From positions 1 through 64,000 of the forward strand of contig NZ_QVTE01000035.1 in NCBI RefSeq assembly GCF_003429095.1: a DNA stretch of 64,000 nucleotides. Reading direction: 5' to 3'. The notes under the pieces are model-generated. The model searched no databases, had not been told where the DNA came from, and saw only the letters and a list, made by a program, of their open reading frames with translations. Positions 41,015 through 50,017 of the stretch are shown here, piece after piece. How positions within the stretch are numbered: position 1 is the first letter of the stretch; each line of letters opens with the position of its first letter. The position numbers and the translations under genes were made by a program. This DNA is from Peribacillus saganii (GTDB lineage: Bacteria > Bacillota > Bacilli > Bacillales > DSM-1321).

Positions 41015-42206
41015 TTATATCATCGTTGGCGGGGGAATTGTTGGACTCTCTGTAGCATATGCATTATATGAAAAATATCCAGCAATTAAAGTTGCTGTTA
41101 TAGAAAAGGAAAAGCAGCTGGCCGCCCACCAAACTGGCCATAACAGCGGTGTCATTCATTCTGGAATCTATTATAAACCAGGCAGTTTAAAGGCCAAGCT
41201 CGCAAAAAAAGGAAACGAAACAATGGTTGCTTTTTGCGAACAGCATGAAGTGAAATATGACCAATGCGGTAAAGTAATTGTGGCCGCTGACCAAAAGGAA
41301 CTCCCGCTTCTTGAAAACCTGTACCAGCGGGGAATTCAAAATGGATTGGCAATTACAAAAATTAATCAGGAAAAGCTGCTGGACCTGGAGCCGCATGTGA
41401 ACGGACTGGAAGCAATCCATGTCCCTATGGCAGGTATCGTGGATTATAAACAAGTCTGTGAAAAAATAGGGACGCTTATAAAGGAAAGAGGCGGAGATAT
41501 TTTTCTGAATACCGAAGCGAAACAGATTAAAGAAACCTCTCAGGAAGTGGTTGTTGAGACCAGTCTTCAAACACTTCACGGTAAAATGTTAATCAATTGT
41601 GCCGGGCTTCACAGCGACCGTGTTGCAAACTTAACAGGCTACCATGTTGATATGAAAATCGTGCCTTTTCGCGGGGAGTACTATCAATTGGTTCCTGAAA
41701 AAAGGGATCTTGTAAAAAACCTGATCTATCCCGTTCCTAACCCTGATTTTCCGTTTTTGGGCGTTCATTTTACAAGAATGATAGACGGCACTGTAGATGT
41801 TGGCCCGAATGCCGTACTCAGCTTTAAACGGGAGGGCTACAAAAAGACTTCATTTAACCTGAAAGATGCCCAGGAAGTATTGACATACCCGGGATTTTGG
41901 AAGCTCGCCTCTCAATATATGAAAGAAGGCATGGATGAAATGTACCGTTCCTTCTCCAAAAAGAAATTTGTCGAGGGTGTACAAAAACTTATGCCGGGCA
42001 TAACGGAACAGGATTTGGCACCAGGGCCGGCAGGAGTTCGGGCTCAGGCTCTGCGTTCGGATGGGTCGTTGGTCGATGATTTTTACATCGTTAATGGAAA
42101 GCGTTCAATCCATGTTTGCAATGCACCTTCTCCGGCTGCAACCGCTTCAATCGAAATAGGAAAACAAGTCGTTGGATCGCTCAATTCTTATTCGAGTGTT
42201 AGTTAA
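41007..42206 (+). CDS. lhgO: L-2-hydroxyglutarate oxidase/dehydrogenase
   Basis: A 399-aa FAD enzyme of the DAO family that oxidises L-2-hydroxyglutarate to 2-oxoglutarate and passes electrons to the quinone pool. The FAD-binding VGGGIVGLSVAY is at residues 7-18, HQTGHNSGVIHSGIYY at about 44-59 is the LhgO/YgaF block, and GPAGVRAQALR lies near the C-terminus. ATG 41007 follows GAAGAAGG and overlaps the regulator gene by 8 nt. Its place beside a TRAP importer suggests use of an external hydroxyacid. Confidence 0.9.
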   Translation: MYDYIIVGGGIVGLSVAYALYEKYPAIKVAVIEKEKQLAAHQTGHNSGVIHSGIYYKPGSLKAKLAKKGNETMVAFCEQHEVKYDQCGKVIVAADQKELPLLENLYQRGIQNGLAITKINQEKLLDLEPHVNGLEAIHVPMAGIVDYKQVCEKIGTLIKERGGDIFLNTEAKQIKETSQEVVVETSLQTLHGKMLINCAGLHSDRVANLTGYHVDMKIVPFRGEYYQLVPEKRDLVKNLIYPVPNPDFPFLGVHFTRMIDGTVDVGPNAVLSFKREGYKKTSFNLKDAQEVLTYPGFWKLASQYMKEGMDEMYRSFSKKKFVEGVQKLMPGITEQDLAPGPAGVRAQALRSDGSLVDDFYIVNGKRSIHVCNAPSPAATASIEIGKQVVGSLNSYSSVS

Positions 42207-42212
42207 TATTGT

Positions 42213-42240
42213 TGACCTCCTTTTAATGGGAGGTCATTTT
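42213..42240 (+). terminator. Hairpin after lhgO
   Basis: TGACCTCC-TTTTAAT-GGGAGGTCA followed by TTTT. It may reduce read-through into glcD. Confidence 0.6.
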
Positions 42241-42303
42241 ACACATTGGGAAAGTTAAATTGCTGCCTTTTTTAATAATTAAGACATAAAAGGATGTGTT
42301 AGC

Positions 42304-43707
42304 ATGGAACAATCGGTGCTTGCAGCCATTAAAAGCATCATACCTGAAGAACGAATTTTTCTGAATTTGTCAGACCGTTATTCTTACAGTTTCGATGCTT
42401 CATTTGGTGAATATTTGCCTGATATCGTTATTCAGCCAAAAAATACAGAAGAAATCAGTGAACTGGTGAAACTGGCAAATATCCACTCCATTCCTGTCTA
42501 CCCAAGAGGAGCCTCAACTTCATTGAGCGGAGGGCCGCTTCCTGTCAATGGGGGTATGGTTTTGGATATGTCAAGGCTAAAGGACAAGCTGATCATTGAC
42601 CGAGAAAATTTATTGGCCATTGTGTCCCCGGGAGTGATCACGGGAGATATCCATAAACAAGCAGAGGCGGTCGGCTTGTTTTATCCGCCCGATCCGAGCA
42701 GTTCTCATGTTTCAACGATCGGAGGAAACCTTTTGGAAAACTCAAGTGGTCCAAAAGGCTTAAAATATGGAACAACGAAGGAATATGTTATTGGCCTGGA
42801 AGTAGTTACCCCTACAGGGGAAATCATAAGGACTGGCGGAAAAACTGTGAAAAATGTTACCGGGTATGACCTGACCAGGCTGATTGTCGGTTCTGAAGGC
42901 ACACTAGGCATTATTACAGAAGCGGTATTGCGCCTCATTCCGAAGCCACAGGAGCGGAAGACATTGCTGGCAAGTTTTGATTCCCTGGTTCAATCCGGTC
43001 ATGCTATTACTGGGATTTTATCGGCGGGAATCCTGCCGAGCGCCATGGAGCTGATGGACAATGCCTGTATTCGGGCTGTGGAGAATTTTAGCCCATCCGG
43101 ATTACCGTTGAATGCGGAAGCTATTATCATCGTAGAGGTGGATGGCCATCCTGCCGCTATCGCAGAAGAAATTTTAAAATGTGAGGAATTATGTATGAAG
43201 GCTGGGGCCGCTTCTGTCCGAGTTGCCCAAAATGAAGATGAACGGTTAAGCATTTGGAAGGCCCGTAAGATGGTTTCACCTGCTATTACCCAAATGGGAC
43301 CGACCAAAATTTCTGAGGATGCAACTGTTCCGCGCAGCGAGATACCGAAGATGATGGAGCGGCTCAATGAAATCAGGGACAAATACCGGCTCAACCTTGT
43401 TGTTTTTGGCCATGCGGGTGACGGAAATCTCCATCCTAATATCATCACGGATAAACGAAATAAAGAAGAAATGAAGCGAGTGGAAGATGCGGTAAGTGAA
43501 ATCTTTGAAGCAGCGGTTCAGCTAGGCGGTACCCTTTCAGGTGAACATGGAATTGGCATGCTGAAAGCTCCGTACATGGAAATGGAGCTCGGGGTGGATG
43601 GACTTTCCATGATGAAAAAAATCAAAGAGGCATGGGATCCAAATGGCATTTTGAATCCAGGCAAGATTTTTCCAAAGGCCGGCCAAAAAAAGGTGGTGCT
43701 TACGTAA
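42304..43707 (+). CDS. glcD: FAD-linked 2-hydroxyacid dehydrogenase, GlcD type
   Basis: A 467-aa flavoprotein of the PCMH/VAO family. The FAD-binding part (about 40-220) shows VYPRGASTSLSGGP, SSHVSTIGGNLLENSSGPKGLKYG and GSEGTLGIITEA; the C-terminal part has the metal/substrate HAGDGNLHPN and GEHGIGMLK. This family includes glycolate oxidase GlcD, D-lactate and D-2-hydroxyglutarate dehydrogenases. The ATG follows AAGGATG. With glcF next, it should deliver electrons to menaquinone. Confidence 0.93.
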   Translation: MEQSVLAAIKSIIPEERIFLNLSDRYSYSFDASFGEYLPDIVIQPKNTEEISELVKLANIHSIPVYPRGASTSLSGGPLPVNGGMVLDMSRLKDKLIIDRENLLAIVSPGVITGDIHKQAEAVGLFYPPDPSSSHVSTIGGNLLENSSGPKGLKYGTTKEYVIGLEVVTPTGEIIRTGGKTVKNVTGYDLTRLIVGSEGTLGIITEAVLRLIPKPQERKTLLASFDSLVQSGHAITGILSAGILPSAMELMDNACIRAVENFSPSGLPLNAEAIIIVEVDGHPAAIAEEILKCEELCMKAGAASVRVAQNEDERLSIWKARKMVSPAITQMGPTKISEDATVPRSEIPKMMERLNEIRDKYRLNLVVFGHAGDGNLHPNIITDKRNKEEMKRVEDAVSEIFEAAVQLGGTLSGEHGIGMLKAPYMEMELGVDGLSMMKKIKEAWDPNGILNPGKIFPKAGQKKVVLT

Positions 43708-45027
43708 ATGGGAACTCTTACTCAAGAAAAAGAGTATCAGGAGAAGCTGTTTAACACAACGTACGACTGGACCAATCAATGTGTGCAATGCGGCTATTGC
43801 TTGCCGTCCTGCCCTACATATGCCTCAATGGGAAAAGAAACCGCATCGCCAAGGGGCCGGATTAACCTTGTGAAAATGGCAGCTGAAGGAAAGATCGATA
43901 TTGCAAAAGATCTTGCGGAGCCAATTGACTTATGCTTAGGATGCCGCGCCTGCGAAGTCGCCTGTCCGGTTGATGTTCCTTACGGGCATATATTAGAAGC
44001 GGCAAAAGAAGTGATTGCAGACACCCAGCGGAATAAAAAACAACCGGCTGCTATGGTCAAAAACCTTGCGTTACGCCATCTCTTCCCTTATCCAAAACGA
44101 ATGAAAACGATCGGAAGTTTCGTTTGGATGTATCAAAAAACAGGAATGAACAAGGTAGCGCAAAAAACAAATATCATTCAAAAAATTTCTGAACCGCTTG
44201 CCCAATTGGAAAAAATCGTTCCTGCCGTTGAATCCCCGTCCGAAAGGATAAAGGAAGGGACAGTCTATCCAGCAAAAGGAGAAACAAAAACTCGGGTCGC
44301 TTTCTTTAGCGGATGCATAATGGATGCCGTCATGGGGAGAATTAATCGTCTAACGATTGAACTTCTAACATCAGTCGGCTGTGAAGTGGTGATTCCAAAA
44401 AGGCAGAATTGCTGCGGGGCTCTGCATGCCCATCAGGGAGATACAGAAAAGGCAAAAGAGCTGGCGATAGCTAACATTTCTGCATTCTTGGAATCAGGTG
44501 CTGACTATTATATAAACAATGCCGGCGGTTGTGGGGCGGCATTGGCTGAGTATGACCATTTACTAAGAAATGAAACGGATTGGGCAGATTCTGCAAAAGA
44601 ATTTGTACAAAGATCAAAAGATGTTAGTCAAATCCTAGTGCAATTTGGACCTCTTCCCTTTAAGAAGGAATGGAACGGTATCATCACATACCAAGATTCC
44701 TGCCACCTGAGAAATGTCCAAAAAGTGCAAAATGAACCGCGAATACTGCTCAACTCCATCCCAGGTGCGTCTTTTATCGAAATGGAAGGGGCGGACACCT
44801 GCTGTGCCTCAGGTGGAATCTACAATCTTCTTCATTTTGACGAATCAATGAAAATTCTTGACGAAAAAATGGAAAAGGCTGACCAAACAAATGCAGCCGC
44901 CATTATCACCGCCAATCCGGGATGCCAAATGCAAATGAGTCTTGGAATTCAAAGGAAAGGCTGTTCCGGAGAAATGAAGAGCATGCATATTGTTGAGATA
45001 TTAGCAGAGGTATGCGGGATAGATTAG
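43708..45027 (+). CDS. glcF: Glycolate oxidase iron-sulfur subunit, GlcF type
   Basis: A 439-aa electron-transfer subunit. Two ferredoxin-type [4Fe-4S] motifs are seen, Cys25/28/31/35 (CVQCGYCLPSC) and Cys76/79/82/86 (CLGCRACEVAC), followed by two CCG domains (NCCGALH with NNAGGCGA, and TCCASGGIYNL) of the heterodisulfide-reductase type. The ATG directly follows the glcD stop. It pairs with GlcD and connects it to the membrane quinone pool. Confidence 0.93.
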   Translation: MGTLTQEKEYQEKLFNTTYDWTNQCVQCGYCLPSCPTYASMGKETASPRGRINLVKMAAEGKIDIAKDLAEPIDLCLGCRACEVACPVDVPYGHILEAAKEVIADTQRNKKQPAAMVKNLALRHLFPYPKRMKTIGSFVWMYQKTGMNKVAQKTNIIQKISEPLAQLEKIVPAVESPSERIKEGTVYPAKGETKTRVAFFSGCIMDAVMGRINRLTIELLTSVGCEVVIPKRQNCCGALHAHQGDTEKAKELAIANISAFLESGADYYINNAGGCGAALAEYDHLLRNETDWADSAKEFVQRSKDVSQILVQFGPLPFKKEWNGIITYQDSCHLRNVQKVQNEPRILLNSIPGASFIEMEGADTCCASGGIYNLLHFDESMKILDEKMEKADQTNAAAIITANPGCQMQMSLGIQRKGCSGEMKSMHIVEILAEVCGID

Positions 45028-45030
45028 ATT

Positions 45031-45066
45031 CCAGGTACTGTCCAATTCGGATAGTGCCTGTTTATA
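45031..45066 (+). terminator. Hairpin after glcF
   Basis: CAGGTACTGTCC-AATTC-GGATAGTGCCTG with T-rich tail GTTTATAATTT. Confidence 0.65.
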
Positions 45067-45294
45067 ATTTGTAAATGATAGTGCTTAAGTTGGATAAAAC
45101 GCTTTTAATATATTATTCTAATATAATATAACCCAAGATTCGGCCATGGTATTTATAGTCGCAAGGTATATTTGCGATAGGCCCAATTCTTAGTAATTTC
45201 GACTTTTTTCACCTGAATTTTTCAAGGATTCATTTTTTAATTCCCTGGGATCTTAGCTTCCCAGGAAACATAAACAAAAAGAAGGTGACACAGG

Positions 45295-46119
45295 TTGAAA
45301 ATGAAAATAAAGGATATAGTTTCTAAAAGCATCTTGACTCCTGGAAAAGGTCAATTAGATGATTTTTCCCACTCTTTAAATCCGTATGCCGGCTGTGCTT
45401 TCGGGTGCAAGTATTGTTATGTCAGGCAGCTTCCGCCATCACTTTATCGGGACGAAGAGTGGGGAACATGGATTGATATTAAAACGAATGCAGCCGATTT
45501 ATTGAAAAAGGAATTGATCAAAGCAAAAAAGAAAGGCCCCGTTACCTTGTTTATGTCATCTTCTACTGATCCCTATCAGCCAATTGAGTATAAAACAAAG
45601 CTGACTCGCAGCTTGTTAAAAGTAATGGCCGAGGAGCAGCCGGATTTTCTGCATGTACAAACACGTTCACCATTCGCAAAAAGAGATATTGATTTGTTTA
45701 AACAATTCGGGAATAAGATTAGGATCTCAATGACGATAGAGACAGACAAAGAAGAAGTTCGAAAGGCATTTTCACCATCAGCGCCTCCCATTCCGGCAAG
45801 AATGGAAGCGCTGAAGGAGATAAAAGAAGCTGGAATACCGACGCAGGCTACTATTGCACCGCTGCTGCCTTGCTCACGGGAATTTCCGAAAAAGTTAAAG
45901 GAAATTTCCAATCGAGTAACTCTGGATGATTTCTGGATGGGTGATGGCAGTGGTGGAAAGAGAACAGATAAATTAGGTATATATGAGGTTTACAAACAAT
46001 TAGGGCTGGAAAAGTGGTACAATCCAACAGCGTATAAGGTTGTCCTCAAAATGCTGCAGGATGAACTGAATCATTCAGAGCTTTTCGTTTCAAAGGAGGG
46101 ATTCAGTCCGCTTGAGTAA
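45295..46119 (+). CDS. SPL-family radical SAM protein
   Basis: A 274-aa radical SAM enzyme related to spore photoproduct lyase in fold. The cluster motif CAFGCKYC gives Cys34, Cys38 and Cys41. It is shorter than true SplB (about 340 aa) and lacks its C-terminal Cys region, so a DNA-repair role is not assured. TTG 45295 follows GAAGGTG with an 8-nt spacer; ATG 45301 is the alternative. A hairpin at about 45240-45265 (TTCCCTGGGA / TCCCAGGAA) stands in the leader. Single gene with a strong terminator. Confidence 0.83.
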   Translation: MKMKIKDIVSKSILTPGKGQLDDFSHSLNPYAGCAFGCKYCYVRQLPPSLYRDEEWGTWIDIKTNAADLLKKELIKAKKKGPVTLFMSSSTDPYQPIEYKTKLTRSLLKVMAEEQPDFLHVQTRSPFAKRDIDLFKQFGNKIRISMTIETDKEEVRKAFSPSAPPIPARMEALKEIKEAGIPTQATIAPLLPCSREFPKKLKEISNRVTLDDFWMGDGSGGKRTDKLGIYEVYKQLGLEKWYNPTAYKVVLKMLQDELNHSELFVSKEGFSPLE

Positions 46120-46157
46120 AAAGGCATGAGGATCGAAAGTGATCTTCATGCCTTTTT
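46118..46157 (+). terminator. Terminator of SPL-like gene
   Basis: AAAAAGGCATGAGGATC and GATCTTCATGCCTTTTT pair around GAAAGT. Confidence 0.9.
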
Positions 46158-46433
46158 ACTATCTATTAATCACTTAATCACGCTAAACAAGAAAATGCGA
46201 ATCAAAGTTATAATAATGCAAAAATTATTCAGTATTCTAAATGTGTTGCAGCTACCTGTTAATAATAAAATTGGAAAAAAACGATAATATAAACATTGAA
46301 TTTTACAAATTAGCTGCTTAGCTACCATAGATTAAAATTAAAATACGCCTCAAGGCTTAGCATTTTTTACATTTTGCGGACTATGGAAGAAATTTCAACA
46401 ATCTTGTATCATTAAGAAAATGGTTTAAACAAA
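46158..46433. other. AT-rich interval before xpaC
   Basis: Very AT-rich, no reading frame with a ribosome binding site. The only signal seen is the promoter at its right end. Confidence 0.5.
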
Positions 46434-46461
46434 TGAAACCTTATTAAGTGAAATTCGTATG
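46434..46461 (+). promoter_or_regulatory. Sigma-W-type promoter of xpaC-telA
   Basis: TGAAAC (46434-46439), 16 nt, CGTATG (46456-46461) matches the extracytoplasmic-function sigma-W consensus TGAAAC-N16-CGTATA in 11 of 12 positions. It lies 41 nt before xpaC. TelA homologues (YceH) of B. subtilis belong to the sigma-W regulon, consistent with envelope-stress control. Confidence 0.72.
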
Positions 46462-46502
46462 TAGGAGAAACATGCAATTAATGTCAGGAGGAGTCGAATA
46501 CG

Positions 46503-47159
46503 ATGAACCCGTTTTTAGTATTTGTTACCCGTATGTTTTTTGCCATCCCAACTGCTGCAGTGATCTGGCTTGTAAGTATGTTTGCCTTTAATCAGAACTT
46601 TCTTTTATCGACAGCCTACTCTGTTGGTGGGGGAATCTTTATTTATTGGGCAGTTTCTGCTTTTCTTAGTTTCCGCTTTTTAAAAAAGCATGGACTTAGC
46701 AGAAAAGAATATCAGTATATAAAGAAAAACTTGAATGAAGCGAAGCAAAAAATTTCCCGATTACAAAAAGCGCTTTTTTCAATCCGGCAAATACCGTCAT
46801 TGAAAAAGGGAATTGAATTGTTAAGGGTTTCAAGAAGGATTCACAGTTTGGCTAAAAAAGAACCGAAACGGTTCTATAAAGCAGAACGATTTTTCTTTTC
46901 CCATTTAGATTCGGCTGTCGAGCTGACTGAGAAATATGTTTTTTTATCAGCACAGCCCAAAAAGACATATGAACTTGAGCAATCACTGAGCGAGACTCGC
47001 AGGACATTGGAAGAGCTTACGAATACGGTTGAAAAGGATCTGTACCAGGTTTTGTCGGATGATATCGACCATCTTAATTTTGAAATCGATGTAGCCAAGC
47101 ATTCATTTAAAATGATTGAGGAATCACAATTAATTGATGAAAGCGGGAAATATAAATGA
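46503..47159 (+). CDS. xpaC: XpaC family membrane protein
   Basis: A 218-aa protein with two N-terminal membrane helices (about 5-30 and 38-58) and a long helical cytoplasmic tail. It matches XpaC, named for hydrolysis of 5-bromo-4-chloroindolyl phosphate, though an enzymatic activity is doubtful. AGGAGGAG precedes the ATG. It overlaps telA by 4 nt (ATGA), the same gene pair as xpaC-yaaN in B. subtilis. Confidence 0.85.
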   Translation: MNPFLVFVTRMFFAIPTAAVIWLVSMFAFNQNFLLSTAYSVGGGIFIYWAVSAFLSFRFLKKHGLSRKEYQYIKKNLNEAKQKISRLQKALFSIRQIPSLKKGIELLRVSRRIHSLAKKEPKRFYKAERFFFSHLDSAVELTEKYVFLSAQPKKTYELEQSLSETRRTLEELTNTVEKDLYQVLSDDIDHLNFEIDVAKHSFKMIEESQLIDESGKYK

Positions 47160-48331
47160 GCGAAGATAAAACGTCTTTAATCAAAGACACGGGTACAGCC
47201 AATTTAATGGATGACTTGCTTGCCAACCCTTTCGGGGAAAGCCGGCCAATGCCTAACCTGGCCGTGAAGGAAGATAAACCGACTAAACTCATTGATGTCA
47301 TACCCGAAGAAAACAGGGCAAAGGCCTATCAGCTTGCCGAACAAATTGATCCGAGAAATCACCAGGCAATGATCACATATGGCACACCTGCCCAGTCTAA
47401 GCTTTTGGCCTTTTCCAATACGATGCTTGAGCATGTTCAAAAAAAGGATATTGGCGAAGTGGGGGAAATCATTAGCGACTTAATGAAGAGGTTAAATGAA
47501 GTGAACCCCGATGACCTGAAGCCTGACCGGCCATCTCTTTTTTCAAGGGTGTTTGGCAAGTTATCGGGATCTGTACAAGAGGTGTTATCCAAATACCAAA
47601 AAACAGGAGCCCAAATCGAGCGGATCAGTGTAAAGCTTGAACGTGGAAAGAATGTACTGTTATCAGATATCGATATGCTTGAAAAGCTCTATGAAAATAA
47701 TAAAGAATATTTCCACGCACTGAATGTGTACATTGCAGCGGGTGAAATAAAACTCGAGGAATTGTACCATAAGACAATCCCTGAGCTGAAGAAGGCTGCA
47801 GAAGAAACCAATGACCAGATGAAATTTCAGGAAGTAAATGACATGACTCAATTTGCGGATCGATTGGATAAACGCCTGCACGATTTAAAATTAAGCCGGG
47901 AAATTACGATTCAAAGTGCCCCGCAGATTCGCCTTATTCAAAACACTAACCAGGCGCTGGTGGAGAAAATTCAATCATCCATTTCAACGGCCATCCCTCT
48001 TTGGAAAAACCAGGTGGCCATTGCTCTAACTCTTATTAGGCAGCGCCATGCTGTAGAGGCTCAAAAGCAGGTGTCAAAGACCACGAATGATTTGCTGTTG
48101 AAAAATGCAGAAATGCTTAAAACCAGTACGATTGAAACCGCGAGAGAAAACGAACGCGGCATTGTTGACATTGAAACATTGAAGAAAACTCAGGAGAGCT
48201 TAATTTCAACTCTTGAAGAAACGCTAAGGATTCAAGAGGAAGGACGCCACAAAAGGCGCCAGGCTGAGAATGAACTGGCTGCCATGGAAAACGATTTGCG
48301 GCAAAAGCTGTTAAGTGTCAAAGGATCTTAA
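47156..48331 (+). CDS. telA: TelA/KlaA-family toxic anion resistance protein
   Basis: A 391-aa, mostly helical cytoplasmic protein of the TelA family (YaaN/YceH), linked in other bacteria to resistance against tellurite, nisin and cell-envelope antibiotics. Family blocks: [42 protein letters not shown] and [18 protein letters not shown]. Coiled coil at about 345-385. Translationally coupled to xpaC and probably driven by the sigma-W-type promoter. No transmembrane helix, so it presumably acts through XpaC at the membrane. Confidence 0.92.
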   Translation: MSEDKTSLIKDTGTANLMDDLLANPFGESRPMPNLAVKEDKPTKLIDVIPEENRAKAYQLAEQIDPRNHQAMITYGTPAQSKLLAFSNTMLEHVQKKDIGEVGEIISDLMKRLNEVNPDDLKPDRPSLFSRVFGKLSGSVQEVLSKYQKTGAQIERISVKLERGKNVLLSDIDMLEKLYENNKEYFHALNVYIAAGEIKLEELYHKTIPELKKAAEETNDQMKFQEVNDMTQFADRLDKRLHDLKLSREITIQSAPQIRLIQNTNQALVEKIQSSISTAIPLWKNQVAIALTLIRQRHAVEAQKQVSKTTNDLLLKNAEMLKTSTIETARENERGIVDIETLKKTQESLISTLEETLRIQEEGRHKRRQAENELAAMENDLRQKLLSVKGS

Positions 48332-48350
48332 GCCTGCTTGGTTAAAAACA

Positions 48351-48415
48351 GGCGCAAACGCCGAGGAGGCTCCCGAACCGCCACTAGAGCGGAAATCAAC
48401 AGGTAAGTCTAACAG
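48351..48415. repeat. Interspersed repeat family II, truncated copy 2
   Basis: GCGCAAACGCC-GAGGAGGCTCCCGAACC..ACTAGAGCGGAAATCAACAGG corresponds to the right half of the copy at 25352. The left half is missing. It starts 19 nt after the telA stop. Confidence 0.65.
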
Positions 48416-48514
48416 GGTAAGTTATGTTCTTTTTTAAGGATTTTTCGAATAGGGTCTCTATGATGGAAATCCATAAGCAGAAAGGGAAGGCCATTTAAAA
48501 TTTAAATTCAATAT

Positions 48515-48543
48515 TTGACCATTTTTCTCCTAACACATATAAT
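48515..48543 (+). promoter_or_regulatory. Sigma-A promoter of the Mn2+ riboswitch
   Basis: TTGACC, 17 nt, TATAAT. The transcript would start about 25 nt before the aptamer. Confidence 0.78.
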
Positions 48544-48573
48544 AAAGATACATACTTAATATCCATCTTCCTA

Positions 48574-48684
48574 TAAGGGGAGTAGCTATACAGCAAAGTC
48601 GTCAGCACGGGATCTGGTCCTCGGCTTTGTTGGGCAACTTTGGTTGCTTGCGAGACCTTACCGATTATTTGGTGAGGTCTTTTC
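48574..48684 (+). ncRNA. yybP-ykoY manganese riboswitch with terminator
   Basis: The conserved aptamer start AAGGGGAGTAGC, the L1-L3 segment TTTGTTGGGCAACTTTGGTTGC and the 3' block GCGAGACCTTACC identify the yybP-ykoY RNA. AGACCTTACC then pairs with GGTGAGGTCT followed by TTTT (terminator 48653-48684), so Mn2+ binding should prevent termination. This class normally precedes Mn2+ exporters (mntP, TerC/YkoY type, P-type ATPases). Here the next gene is kinase-like, at 48782, beyond a second terminator. Confidence 0.9.
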
Positions 48685-48691
48685 TGATGAA

Positions 48692-48729
48692 GGCGTTATA
48701 ACCAAGTATTCGGTTATAACGCCTTTTTA
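48692..48729 (+). terminator. Second terminator after the riboswitch
   Basis: GGCGTTATAACC-AAGTATTC-GGTTATAACGCC then T5. A 12-bp perfect stem between the riboswitch and the kinase-like gene. Confidence 0.88.
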
Positions 48730-48781
48730 CAATTATGAAGACTGAAAGGAAATGAGTAGAATCAGGAGGGGGTTCATTTAG

Positions 48782-49420
48782 TTGAAGAGTTATCGGGAAC
48801 TTGCCAACAGTGTAATCATTGACAGCCGGAAAAACATATTAATGGATTATGATGATTTATTGGAATTAGCCGGAGAAGGAAGAAGTGCTTTTGTTTTTAG
48901 AATTAAGGGGACAGACAAGGCAATAAAGGTATTCTTTCCTGCATTCACACATATTGCACAAGAGGAATCTGAGATTTATAAAGCACTTCAGGGAGATCCT
49001 TACTATCCAGTTTTATATGATTCAGGGACAAATTATTTAGTCATAGACTATATTCGGGGACTCACATTGTTTCAATGCATTGCGAGGGGAATCCCTGTAA
49101 CCCCAGAAAAAATACGTGAAATAGATAAAGCCTTAAATTCAGCAAGAAAAAAAGGGCTGAATCCGTCAGATATACATTTGCGGAATATTTTCATTACCGC
49201 AGAAGGCCAAGTCAAGCTTATTGATGTGGCCCGTTTTAGGCAAACGAAGACCTGCAGCCAGTGGAATGACCTGAAAATGGCGTTTTATAAGTATTATATG
49301 AAACCGTACTTTCCAAAACGGATTCCTGAAATGTTGCTCAATACCATTGCAGCCCTTTATAAAAAAAATCTTATTCCCGGCATGCGCATAAAGGAAAAGC
49401 TCATTAATTGGGGACGCTGA
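48782..49420 (+). CDS. Small protein-kinase-like protein (YrzF/YbdM type)
   Basis: A 212-aa serine/threonine kinase-like protein reduced to the core lobes. Gly-rich loop GEGRSAFVFR (31-40), Lys49 in AIKVF, catalytic-loop-like IHLRN (131-135) where the usual HRD Asp is not present (Asp130 lies just before it), and IDVAR (147-151) in place of DFG. It resembles the short Bacillus kinases YrzF/YbdM; activity is uncertain. TTG 48782 follows AGGAGGGGG. Whether it is transcribed from the Mn2+ riboswitch promoter depends on read-through of two terminators. Confidence 0.75.
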   Translation: MKSYRELANSVIIDSRKNILMDYDDLLELAGEGRSAFVFRIKGTDKAIKVFFPAFTHIAQEESEIYKALQGDPYYPVLYDSGTNYLVIDYIRGLTLFQCIARGIPVTPEKIREIDKALNSARKKGLNPSDIHLRNIFITAEGQVKLIDVARFRQTKTCSQWNDLKMAFYKYYMKPYFPKRIPEMLLNTIAALYKKNLIPGMRIKEKLINWGR

Positions 49421-49478
49421 AAATGTGCCGTGTTAACATTCTTCACACAGGTTGAAGTCAGAATGGAGGAAAAATAAA

Positions 49479-49925
49479 ATGAAAAAAATTATTATCTTTT
49501 TGAGTACGGTCATTATGGTCTTTTTGAGCGGCTGTTCCATTTTGGGTGAAGTTAACAATACCCTCGAATATGCAAACAATGCAACAGGTTATATAGCCAC
49601 AGCCCAGAGTTTTGCCGAGGAAATTCCACAGCTGGCAGAAAAAGCAGTAACAAGCACAGAAGCAGCCCAGAATTTAGAAAATGAATTGCTGGCAATGAAA
49701 CAAGAAATAGAAGCCTTTAATAAAACTGATGCTCCTGCTATTGCAGAGGATATTCATAACCAAATCATAGGTGCAAACAAGAAGCTGGAGGCAGGGATCG
49801 ATTCGTATTTAAATAATGTTGAAAACGGGAAAATTGACCCTGCCTTCCTGCAGGATTCTCAAATTCTGACGACCATTAATGAACTGAATACTTTAATTAA
49901 CCAGATCGAACGTCTTGGAAACTAA
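49479..49925 (+). CDS. DUF6376-type lipoprotein
   Basis: A 148-aa lipoprotein: signal peptide with lipobox FLSGC (lipidated Cys about residue 20) and an all-helical, Glu/Asn/Ala-rich body (EYANNATGYIATAQSFAEEIPQLAEKA). I recognise the DUF6376 pattern; function unknown. ATG 49479 follows GGAGGAAAA; an in-frame start at 49452 lies upstream of that ribosome binding site and is not used. Likely cotranscribed with the kinase-like gene (58-nt gap). Confidence 0.72.
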   Translation: MKKIIIFLSTVIMVFLSGCSILGEVNNTLEYANNATGYIATAQSFAEEIPQLAEKAVTSTEAAQNLENELLAMKQEIEAFNKTDAPAIAEDIHNQIIGANKKLEAGIDSYLNNVENGKIDPAFLQDSQILTTINELNTLINQIERLGN

Positions 49926-49931
49926 AATTGG

Positions 49932-49969
49932 GAGCTTGCTGAAGCCAACAGCGAGCTCTTTTTATTTTT
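49932..49969 (+). terminator. Terminator of lipoprotein gene
   Basis: GAGCTTGCTG and CAGCGAGCTC pair around 7 nt; a T-run follows. Confidence 0.85.
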
Positions 49970-50017
49970 GATGGGAAATTGTAAAGTGGTAAAAGTTGTG
50001 GATAACGAAAGTAAGTT

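Noticed and set aside
45295..46119. Spore photoproduct lyase (splB)
   Set aside because: The protein is about 70 residues shorter than SplB and lacks the C-terminal conserved Cys region, so only the family name is used.
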